Below, in pieces: positions 57,701 to 64,000 of a stretch of DNA of 64,000 nucleotides. The notes beneath the pieces are model-generated. The model did no database searches. It was not told the origin of the DNA and worked only from the letters and a program-made list of their open reading frames with translations. The translations under genes were made by a program, and so were the position numbers. Positions within the stretch are counted from its first letter, which is position 1; each line of letters begins with the position of its first letter. This DNA comes from Halomicrobium urmianum (GTDB lineage: Archaea; Halobacteriota; Halobacteria; Halobacteriales; Haloarculaceae): contig NZ_CP084090.1 of the NCBI RefSeq assembly GCF_020217425.1, positions 1,054,001 to 1,118,000 on the forward strand. The letters are read 5' to 3'.

Positions 57701-60643
57701 CGCCCGCCGGGCGAGTGGAACTCCTACGATCTGATCTGGCGCCGCCCCCGGTTCGACGACGACGGCAACGTCGTCCGTCTGCCGCAGGCGACGCTGCTGT
57801 TCAACGGCGTCGTCGTCCAGCAGCACCTCAACATCCCGGGTCCCGTCTGGTACGACACGCTGTACCCGTTCGACCACGAGGACTTCGGCCACCCGCGCGA
57901 CGAGAACGGCAACTTCCTGACGGAAGCGCCGTTCCACCTGCAGAACCACGGCAACGACTACGACGTCGTGCAGTACCGCAACGTCTGGTACCGCGACCTG
58001 CCCGAGCGCCCGGTCACCGAGAGCGAGCACCCGGACAACGTTCCGGAGTACTCGACCTCCGGCGGTCCCTACTACCTGCCGAACGGCGACCAGTACCAGC
58101 CGCAGCAGATTAGCCCCGGTGGATCCGGTACCACCGGCACGCCGCCGGGCGACGCCGACGTGTTGCTCGACGACTCGATCACCATCCAGCCCGGCGACGG
58201 CGACTGGGTGAGCGACAGCAAGTACGGCGACGCTCAGGTGCACGTCGAGTACCGCATCCCCGAGGACGTCGAGGGCGAGGGGCCGCTGCGCGGCAACAGC
58301 GGCGTCCTGATGATGGGCAACTACGAGATCCAGATCCTCGACACCTGGGAGAACCCGGTCGAAGCCGACGAGTGGGCCGGCGCCTACACCCACCAGAACG
58401 GGCCGCATCACGACGCGGTCCGCGAACCCGGCGAGTGGCAGCAGCTGGACCTCGTCTGGCAGGCGCCACGGTTCTCGGGCGGCGAGCTCGAGAAGCCGGC
58501 GCAGGTCACGGCGTTCCTCAACGGCGTGGCCGTCCAGACGCGCCTCGTCGTCGACGGACCTAACAAAGGCTTCACCGTCAACCCGTACAGCGAACACGGG
58601 AAGATGCCGCTGCGCCTCCGGGAGGAAGGCAGCGAGATCGACTTCCGCAACGCCTGGATCCGGGAGGAGCAAGCCGAACTCGTCAGCGACGAACCGTCCG
58701 AGCCGGAGCAGCTGTCGGCGCCCATCGGGCTCGACCTCGGCGGCCTCCACACCGACGAGACCGTCACGGTCGACGGCCTCGAGTTCCTGCCGACGCCGTC
58801 TCAGTCCGAGCAGGTCGGCATCGAGGAGAACCGGACGCTCGACGCGGACGAGAAGTACTGGCCCGAGCAGGTTACAGTCGAACCCGAACCGCGTGAGTCG
58901 CCGGGCGCGACTGACTCGGGTCGGCCGCTGAACGAGGAGCAGAATCTCGGAACCAATCCGGACATCGAGGGCACCGAGCACGACTCGATGTACTGGACCG
59001 AGCAGTGGTCGAACGACGAACTCAACTACACGTTCGACATCGAGAACGGCGTCTACGAGGTGACGCTACACTTCGCGGAGGTCTGGTTCGCCGGCGAGGA
59101 CACGCGCGTGTTCAGCGGCTCCGTCAACGGCGAGACTGTCTTCGAGGAGCTCGACCTCTACGCCGACCACGGTCCGGACACCGCCGTGACGTTCTCGCAC
59201 GTCACCGAGGTGACGGACAACGAACTGGTCGTCTCGCTCGAGTCGTCCGTCGAGAACCCGAAGATCAGCGGCATCGAGATCCGGGAAGTGGACAAGGTCG
59301 CCCACTACGACGCCACGACGCTGGAGCTCTCGGACGGCGACGCGGTGTCGTCCTGGTCCGACGCCGGCGGCGTCGGCCCCGATCTGACTCAGAGCGACTC
59401 CGCCGCTCAGCCGACCTTCCAGACGGACGTCGCTAACGGCAACCCGACGGTCCGCTTCGAGGGCGACGGCGACTACATCAACGCCGACGAGGTCGTCACC
59501 GAGGACACCGCGGGCGTCACGATGGCCGCGGCGTTCCGGACGAGCGACCCCACCGTTCCCCGCCAGACGATCATGTACAACGGGAGCGACGGTGAGCTGA
59601 ACGGCTACGGCGCCTACGTCAACAACGAGGCAGGGTCTGGACCTGCGTCCGAAGGCTACGTCAACGGCCTCTACGGCGGCGTGAACTGGTGGTGGTCGGA
59701 CACGACCGTCGGTGCTGACAACTTCCACGTCGTGACCTGGACCGTCCCCGAGGACGAGCCCGATCACCCGGTGCTCCGACTGGACGGCCAGGAGCTTGAC
59801 ACGGAACTGCAGATCGACCCGGCCGAACCCGAGACGCCGACCACCCAGTTCGGCATCGGCTACGACGACGGCGCCGTCGACGAGCGACCGCCGTTCTTCG
59901 CCGGCGACATCGGCGAGGTGCGGGTCTACAACCGCGAGCTGTCGGGCGCCGAGCTGTCACAGCTCGAGAGCGACCTCGGCGAGAAGTGGGGCGCGGACGT
60001 CCAGGCACCGGACCTGTCGGCTGGACTGGCCGGCCACTGGACGTTCGAGTCCGGTAACGTCGACGGCGACACCGTCCTCGACAAGTCCGGCAACGGTCAC
60101 GACGGGACCGTTCAGGGCGGCGTGACGACCGACCTCTCGGCCCCGACCGTGGGTGGCGCCGCGGAGTTCAACGGCAGCGACGGGACCGTCGTCGTCCCCA
60201 ACGCCGATGGGCTCGACCCGGCCGCGTACACGGTCTCGGCCTGGCTCAAGACGGACGCCACCGGTCCGTGGGCAGCGGTCCTCGGAAAGGAGAACTCGAT
60301 GTGGTGTGGCTTCAACAACGACACGGGTCAGCCGCGCTTCGACCCGTACAACGGTGCAGAACAGGGTGACTACTTCAGTTCGGACACCGCTGTGGACGAC
60401 GGCAGCTGGCACCACGTCGTCTATCGTCACGCACCGTCCGAGGACACCTCGCGTATCTACGTCGACGGCCAGCAGGTGGGCTCCATGGACGGGGCCACTG
60501 AATCGCCTGCCGCCGACACCTCGCTCGGAATCGGCTCGAAGTCGGGCTTCAAGGACTGGTTCAGCGGCACGCTCGCAGACGTGCGCCTCTACGACCGTCC
60601 CCTCTCCGAGTCGAAGATCTCCCTGCTCAGCCAGCAGGGTTGA
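54788..60643 (+). CDS. Giant Tat-exported enzyme B: cupredoxin, sugar dehydrogenase propeller, two DUF1080, malectin-like, two LamG-like
   Basis: 1,951 residues. In order: Tat-like start (DDWRRVLQAGIGAAG); cupredoxin (about 52-185; EEHNFVI, YYCGPHSESQ, axial Gln); CARDB-like (about 190-285); GSDH propeller (about 305-817; EGEWMQMDVDAQGRIWVVTR, HTCCHHGAYITFGEDREFYI); DUF1080 (about 840-1075); DUF1080 (about 1105-1295); malectin-like (about 1310-1500; ENGVYEVTLHFAEVWFAGED); concanavalin-like (about 1503-1730); LamG (about 1738-1951; LAGHWTFESGNVDGDTVLDK). It has the same machinery as enzyme A but with the DUF1080 domains after the propeller and no C-terminal cupredoxin. Predicted role: surface glycoside oxidation and cleavage. 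Confidence 0.88.
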   Translation: MTTEDMDQQADADGESESNDDWRRVLQAGIGAAGLTGLAGLTSAQQGSQNLIELEAVTVETSGGRGRSEFAWEDGEGGVVRGPPEEVCSIAGGTHLWVGVSPDSIAELTNPTLELTAGETYTVEWTNTDGEEHNFVIADADGTELVASDTIAEEGATQSVEFEATEEMATYYCGPHSESQSGSIEVSVSAGEVEVSNLDPSSVTVSQGDAVDFSATVSNTGDSSLTQVVSLSIDGSQVASKEVSLDAGAETSVSFTGVDTSDLSDGDHTVTIASGGSQVSGTLTVEVDDADGDWHRDLDVPTNPEEATNWDNYEVTNVFSTGTISSEYDLKDGEEGEWMQMDVDAQGRIWVVTRGASFVTEGDGYAEVAWVDPDSGEHQLALEIPVAFHGGHVADSGEVSAARELGGQGIAIDPDFEDNGYVYVMYHPSSDDLELVDNPYDDNIVFANMRVSRFTMQDDGTLDPDSEKVVFTVPEQWHTCCHHGAYITFGEDREFYISTGDNSNNVGNPDNLVNWFMGDERQGMIHGRPGPVADAQRTSGNTADKRGKVHRIVLNEDGTYDIPDGNLKEHWEEETGESYSDDEFLPSIYVMGLRNPFTITYDDHSGYLWTGHYGNDGGSISDLGMSGFGDYHLWCEPGNAGYPYYRAYYPYRDYDFENDEVGQPFWPDNLRNESVNNTGIENIPNVTPALIWHPQSFDDYENALDIHPWLDQPRPGEVTYPELDAGGSADVGVVYRYDEGYSEHALPPYFDGKPFFMNPSNADVVRYLTFNDDGSLDINEFGARDGVAAAYDMKVLPDGRLAIMGMYSGIHIVEYNGPAPGYQPPPEEEQPDRVEPAADGLSGDPPGDATVLWDGDDATLDGWEQLDGSEAQWNETADYFEVDPSDPDVEGNVRPKEDLGDVHLHLEWRVPEEVAGEAEGQGPGNSGLFMMETYEFQILQSHDNPTYPSGYAGSFYKYQEGGGSAPLAMPIRPPGEWNSYDLIWRRPRFDDDGNVVRLPQATLLFNGVVVQQHLNIPGPVWYDTLYPFDHEDFGHPRDENGNFLTEAPFHLQNHGNDYDVVQYRNVWYRDLPERPVTESEHPDNVPEYSTSGGPYYLPNGDQYQPQQISPGGSGTTGTPPGDADVLLDDSITIQPGDGDWVSDSKYGDAQVHVEYRIPEDVEGEGPLRGNSGVLMMGNYEIQILDTWENPVEADEWAGAYTHQNGPHHDAVREPGEWQQLDLVWQAPRFSGGELEKPAQVTAFLNGVAVQTRLVVDGPNKGFTVNPYSEHGKMPLRLREEGSEIDFRNAWIREEQAELVSDEPSEPEQLSAPIGLDLGGLHTDETVTVDGLEFLPTPSQSEQVGIEENRTLDADEKYWPEQVTVEPEPRESPGATDSGRPLNEEQNLGTNPDIEGTEHDSMYWTEQWSNDELNYTFDIENGVYEVTLHFAEVWFAGEDTRVFSGSVNGETVFEELDLYADHGPDTAVTFSHVTEVTDNELVVSLESSVENPKISGIEIREVDKVAHYDATTLELSDGDAVSSWSDAGGVGPDLTQSDSAAQPTFQTDVANGNPTVRFEGDGDYINADEVVTEDTAGVTMAAAFRTSDPTVPRQTIMYNGSDGELNGYGAYVNNEAGSGPASEGYVNGLYGGVNWWWSDTTVGADNFHVVTWTVPEDEPDHPVLRLDGQELDTELQIDPAEPETPTTQFGIGYDDGAVDERPPFFAGDIGEVRVYNRELSGAELSQLESDLGEKWGADVQAPDLSAGLAGHWTFESGNVDGDTVLDKSGNGHDGTVQGGVTTDLSAPTVGGAAEFNGSDGTVVVPNADGLDPAAYTVSAWLKTDATGPWAAVLGKENSMWCGFNNDTGQPRFDPYNGAEQGDYFSSDTAVDDGSWHHVVYRHAPSEDTSRIYVDGQQVGSMDGATESPAADTSLGIGSKSGFKDWFSGTLADVRLYDRPLSESKISLLSQQG

Positions 60644-61210
60644 TCTAGCTGCGGACTGAGACTTTCCCCCCCGGGGCACTTCGCCCCGCGGGAATCCCGC
60701 GTCCACGGACGCTCCGTCGAATCTGTGTCCGCGACCTCGGGGCCGGCGGAGCGCAGGCCGCCGTGACCGCGCTCCGCTGTCGACGACTGGCTGGTGAGTT
60801 CTGGTCGACTGTCCGCCCGCCTCGGCCGCCCCGAGTCGCTTTCCCCGTCGCGAGCACGCACGGCAGTGTACCCGTCTGGTCATCGTCCCCGTCGCGTGTT
60901 CTTCGGGTCGTTGTATCGACGCCAGTACGTCGATCGGCCGAGCGACCGCTGGCTCGCGAAGACGCGCGGAACGGGTTGGCGAGGCCGCGAAGCATCACTT
61001 ACTGATTCGGCTCTTGATCGCGCCAGTACCACAGCCAGTGTGATTATAGACTTCACATCCGGATTCTGTACGATCACGGGGCATTCGTTTCGTCCCCAAA
61101 AACCTTTTAGTCAGTCGGCATGTTTGTACCGTCACGCACTTCCGGGTTCGAGGCAGCCGCGCGGAAGTGCGCCAAATACTCACACCCCAGTCGGGTGGTG
61201 AGAGAGATAT
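60644..61210. other. Gene-free stretch
   Basis: About 570 bases with only shadow ORFs. The CCCCGGGGCACTTCGCCCC segment at about 60668-60687 is GC-rich and partly self-complementary. I see no promoter that stands out; AACCTTTTAGTC at about 61101-61112 is one weak candidate for the next gene. Confidence 0.45.
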
Positions 61211-62353
61211 ATGCCACGGCTCATATTAGACAACATACACGACACGGATCGACGCAGCGTGCTGAAAATGCTCGGTGCAGGCGGTGCCGCAGCCGCCGGT
61301 GGCGGGTTCGGGCTCACCGCCCTGACTGGTTTAGGTGCGGCCGCCTCTGCCGACATCTCGGCCTCGAATCCCGAGGCACTCACGAGCGACGACGGCTCGG
61401 TCGACGAGGTGTTCGTCAAGCCGTCGCTGTCAGTCTCCTGGGACGGCTTCGACGACGTCGTCGGGAAAGTACGGATCCTGATCGAGGCCGCCACCGGCGC
61501 GTCCGACCTGGATCCGCCCGAAATTCAGGAACTCGATTACACGCCCGTCTTCAGGGCGACGGGTTACGCCAACGGGACGGACAACGACAGCGAAGAGGAG
61601 ACGGGCCCGGGCACCAGCGGCCAGTACCAGATCAACTGGTTCGACGGCGACCGCCGTATCACCCTGTTCGACGAGGACGGCGCGCCCGACTACGAGAACG
61701 CCGGGTACAACTGCGGCGCGACGATGGAGTCGTACCTCAGCGGCACGCTCATGGGCGATCCGATCGACGACGCCCAGAACGGCTTCTACGGCGCCGCCGG
61801 CAGCACCGACGCCTTCGAGGAGACCACCGACGCCGGCACCAACGACACGACGGTATATCTTCGGTACACGATCAGTCTCCACTGGCCGGACATCTCGTTC
61901 GTCACCGAAGACAACTACGCGCTGGACGCCGAGGACGTCCGCCCGTTCTCGCCGCTAGCGATGGTGGACGGTGACGGTGGTCAATATCCCGACCTCACCG
62001 CCGAGGAGTACGGTACTACGGTCACCAGCGACGTCGCCGACGACTACGATGCGCTGTCGGCCGGCGACCTCGTCCATGCCACGGCCGTCCCCTACGGCGT
62101 CATGCAGGACAGCACCGACCACCCGGCGCTGATGACCAGCTACGCCAACTTCACCGTCACCGTCGACAACGAACAGGCCAGCGCCAACGCCTCCGGCGAC
62201 ACCGGCGCCGGCGCCGAAGTCGACGAGGACGTCGAAACCATCGCCGACGACGACGCAAGCGGCAACAGCACTGACGACGCCGATACACTGCCCGACGCTG
62301 ACAACGGCACCGTCGGTAACCAGACCGGTGGTAACGGAACCTCGAACGAGTAG
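61211..62353 (+). CDS. Tat-exported beta-rich protein, unknown family (copy 2)
   Basis: 380 residues, paralogue of the 53605 protein. The Tat signal differs (DTDRRSVLKMLGAGG, then GLTALTGLGAAAS), but the central part from about SEEETGPGTSGQYQINWFDG through NYALDAEDVRPFSPLAMVDG is nearly identical in protein and DNA. The tail is longer and Asn/Asp-rich (DADTLPDADNGTVGNQTGG). GGTGGTGAGAG about 8-14 bases before the ATG could be a Shine-Dalgarno sequence. It is followed by a leader ORF and the third giant gene. Confidence 0.82.
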   Translation: MPRLILDNIHDTDRRSVLKMLGAGGAAAAGGGFGLTALTGLGAAASADISASNPEALTSDDGSVDEVFVKPSLSVSWDGFDDVVGKVRILIEAATGASDLDPPEIQELDYTPVFRATGYANGTDNDSEEETGPGTSGQYQINWFDGDRRITLFDEDGAPDYENAGYNCGATMESYLSGTLMGDPIDDAQNGFYGAAGSTDAFEETTDAGTNDTTVYLRYTISLHWPDISFVTEDNYALDAEDVRPFSPLAMVDGDGGQYPDLTAEEYGTTVTSDVADDYDALSAGDLVHATAVPYGVMQDSTDHPALMTSYANFTVTVDNEQASANASGDTGAGAEVDEDVETIADDDASGNSTDDADTLPDADNGTVGNQTGGNGTSNE

Positions 62354-62367
62354 ATTAGAGCCGCACG

Positions 62368-62457
62368 ATGAGACACCGACGACTGACAGACGCTGACGTA
62401 TCGAACGACGCAACCGACCGATCGATTCCCCGAAGGAGGCGACAGCATGACGACTGA
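62368..62457 (+). CDS. Leader ORF, 29 residues, overlapping giant gene C
   Basis: The frame begins MRHRRLTDADVSNDATDRSI and its stop lies 11 bases inside the next gene. It corresponds to the 27-residue ORF at 54708 (RR-TD-DV pattern kept) but the C-terminal frame differs. Here a strong GGAGG lies 8 bases before the 62447 ATG, so the giant gene can start on its own. Confidence 0.35.
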   Translation: MRHRRLTDADVSNDATDRSIPRRRRQHDD

Positions 62458-64000
62458 AGATACAGATCAAATGTCAAACGCGGACGGCGAATCGGAATCG
62501 AACAGCAACCTGCAGCAGTTCCTGAAAGCGGGCATCGGCGCGGCCGGGCTGACCGGCCTGGCCGGCCTCACCAGCGCCCAGCAAGGCAGTCAGAACCTCA
62601 TCGAACTAGAGGCGGTAACGGTCGAGACCAGCGGCGGTCGCGGCCGCTCGGAGTTCGCCTGGGAGGACGGCGAGGGCGGCGTCGTGCGCGGCCCGCCCGA
62701 GGAGGTCTGTAACATCGTCGGCGGGACCCACGTCTGGGTGGGCGTTTCGCCCGACTCCATCGCTGAGGTCACGAATCCGACGCTGGAGCTGACCGCCGGC
62801 GAGACCTACACGGTCGAGTGGACCAACACCGACGGCGAGGAGCACAACTTCGTCATCGCCGACGCCGACGGCACCGAACTCGTCACCTCTGATACCGTCT
62901 CCGAGGAAGGCGCCACCCAGTCCGTCGAGTTCGAGGCCACGGAAGAGATGGCCACCTACTACTGCGGGCCTCACTCGGAGTCCCAGAGCGGCTCCATCGA
63001 GGTCAGCGTCTCGGCCGGCGAGGTTGAGGTCAGTAACCTCGATCCGAGCAGCGTGACGGTCTCGCAGGGCGACGCGGTCGACTTCTCGGCGACGGTGTCC
63101 AACACCGGCGACAGCAGCCTCACGCAGGTCGTCTCCCTCTCGATCGACGGGAGTCAGGTCGCCTCCAAGGAAGTGTCACTCGACGCGGGCGCGGAGACGT
63201 CCGTTTCGTTCACGGGCGTCGACACGTCTGACCTCTCGGACGGGGACCACACCGTCACTATCGCCAGCGGCGGCTCGCAGGTCTCCGGGACGCTCACCGT
63301 CGAGGTAGACGCGGTAGACAGCGACTGGCATCGCGACCTCGACGTGCCGATCAACGCCGAGGAGGCGACGAACTGGGACAACTACGAGGTCACCAACGTC
63401 TTCTCGACCGGGACGATCTCAAGCGAGTACGACCTCAAGGACGGCGAAGAGGGCGAGTGGATGCAGATGGACGTCGACGCCCAGGGCCGCATCTGGGTGG
63501 TCACCCGCGGGGCGTCCTTCGTCACCGAAGGCGACGGCTACGCCGAGGTCGCCTGGGTCGACCCCGACTCCGGCGAGCATCAGCTCGCTCTCGAGATCCC
63601 GGTCGCGTTCCACGGGGGCCACGTCGCCGATTCCGGCGAGGTGTCCGCCGCCCGCGAACTCGGCGGGCAGGGAATCGCCATCGACCCCGACTTCGAGGAC
63701 AACGGGTACGTGTACGTCATGTACCACCCCTCGAGCGACGACCTGGAACTCGTGGACAACCCCTACGACGACAACATCGTCTTCGCGAACATGCGCGTGT
63801 CGCGGTTCACGATGCAGGACGACGGAACGCTCGACCCCGACTCCGAGAAGGTCGTCTTTACGGTCCCCGAACAGTGGCACACCTGCTGTCACCACGGCGC
63901 CTACATCACCTTCGGGGAAGACCGCGAGTTCTACATCTCCACCGGCGACAACTCCAACAACGTCGGCAATCCGGATAACGAAGTTAATTGGTTCATGGGC
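62447..64000 (+). CDS. Giant enzyme C, N-terminal part (runs off window)
   Basis: 518 codons are visible and the frame is open at the right edge. It mirrors enzyme B: cupredoxin (EEHNFVI; YYCGPHSESQ), CARDB-like, and the start of the GSDH propeller (EGEWMQMDVDAQGRIWVVTR; CCHHGAYITFGEDREFY). From about 62960 the DNA is almost identical to 55300 onward. The leader differs: NSNLQQFLKAGIGAAG replaces DDWRRVLQAGIGAAG, so the twin arginines are lost. Export by Tat is therefore in doubt for this copy. The rest of the gene is not in the window. Confidence 0.85.
   Translation, partial: MTTEDTDQMSNADGESESNSNLQQFLKAGIGAAGLTGLAGLTSAQQGSQNLIELEAVTVETSGGRGRSEFAWEDGEGGVVRGPPEEVCNIVGGTHVWVGVSPDSIAEVTNPTLELTAGETYTVEWTNTDGEEHNFVIADADGTELVTSDTVSEEGATQSVEFEATEEMATYYCGPHSESQSGSIEVSVSAGEVEVSNLDPSSVTVSQGDAVDFSATVSNTGDSSLTQVVSLSIDGSQVASKEVSLDAGAETSVSFTGVDTSDLSDGDHTVTIASGGSQVSGTLTVEVDAVDSDWHRDLDVPINAEEATNWDNYEVTNVFSTGTISSEYDLKDGEEGEWMQMDVDAQGRIWVVTRGASFVTEGDGYAEVAWVDPDSGEHQLALEIPVAFHGGHVADSGEVSAARELGGQGIAIDPDFEDNGYVYVMYHPSSDDLELVDNPYDDNIVFANMRVSRFTMQDDGTLDPDSEKVVFTVPEQWHTCCHHGAYITFGEDREFYISTGDNSNNVGNPDNEVNWFMG

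Overview
The window is GC-rich DNA from a halophilic archaeon (class Halobacteria). The evidence is strongly acidic predicted proteins, many twin-arginine (Tat) signal sequences, a HalOD1 domain protein, a DUF7504-type regulator, leaderless genes with a TATA-like box about 25-30 bases before the start codon, and haloarchaeal-type insertion sequences. I cannot name the species. No tRNA or rRNA gene was recognised.

Layout. (1) 0-8.6 kb is ordinary chromosome-like DNA: the end of a zinc alcohol dehydrogenase gene, an IclR regulator, an MFS transporter, a large surface protein with a DUF4129-like tail and a DUF1616 membrane protein. (2) 8.6-12.6 kb holds a hairpin-rich gene-free stretch, then minus-strand genes: an NTF2-like protein, a UspA protein, a frameshifted glycosyltransferase and a membrane protein/winged-helix pair. 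(3) 12.8-17 kb is a compact plus-strand group: a Cys-rich four-helix copper-binding protein, a DUF4396 membrane protein with a cell-wall-binding-repeat-like ectodomain, a Tat-exported paralogue of that ectodomain, and a glycine-rich membrane protein. (4) 17.1-36 kb is an accessory, AT-richer region with low gene density. It holds a DsbA-type oxidoreductase, HalOD1 and DUF7504 proteins, two paralogous winged-helix regulators, an MNT/HEPN toxin-antitoxin pair, a phosphodiesterase, an IS200/605-type element carrying only TnpB, an IS6 transposase relic, a 214-bp MITE, an intact 937-bp IS5-type insertion, and most copies of an 85-bp hairpin repeat. (5) 36.2-41.2 kb is a complete nucleoside-type ABC importer (BMP lipoprotein, duplicated ATPase, two permeases). 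(6) 41.4-64 kb encodes a Tat-rich secretome: a Thr-rich surface protein, a fusion of a sugar-isomerase barrel with two DUF1080 domains, a DUF3105 protein, TatA, and three very large multidomain proteins. The large proteins combine cupredoxin, CARDB-like, glucose/sorbosone dehydrogenase propeller and, where complete, DUF1080, carbohydrate-binding and LamG-like domains. Two are each preceded by a small Tat-exported protein of unknown family and a short upstream ORF. The third large gene runs off the window.

How it may work together (inference). The 42-64 kb block looks like a cell-surface machine for oxidising and cleaving glycosides: a propeller dehydrogenase oxidises a sugar, a cupredoxin domain could pass on the electrons, DUF1080 domains (3-keto-disaccharide hydrolase family) could cleave the keto-glycoside, and LamG/malectin-like domains could hold the polymer. 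The neighbouring ABC importer might take up a product, but its family suggests nucleosides. The other notable features are the dispersed 85-bp hairpin repeat with compensatory changes in its arms, and a phased array of 20-bp repeats upstream of the MNT/HEPN pair.
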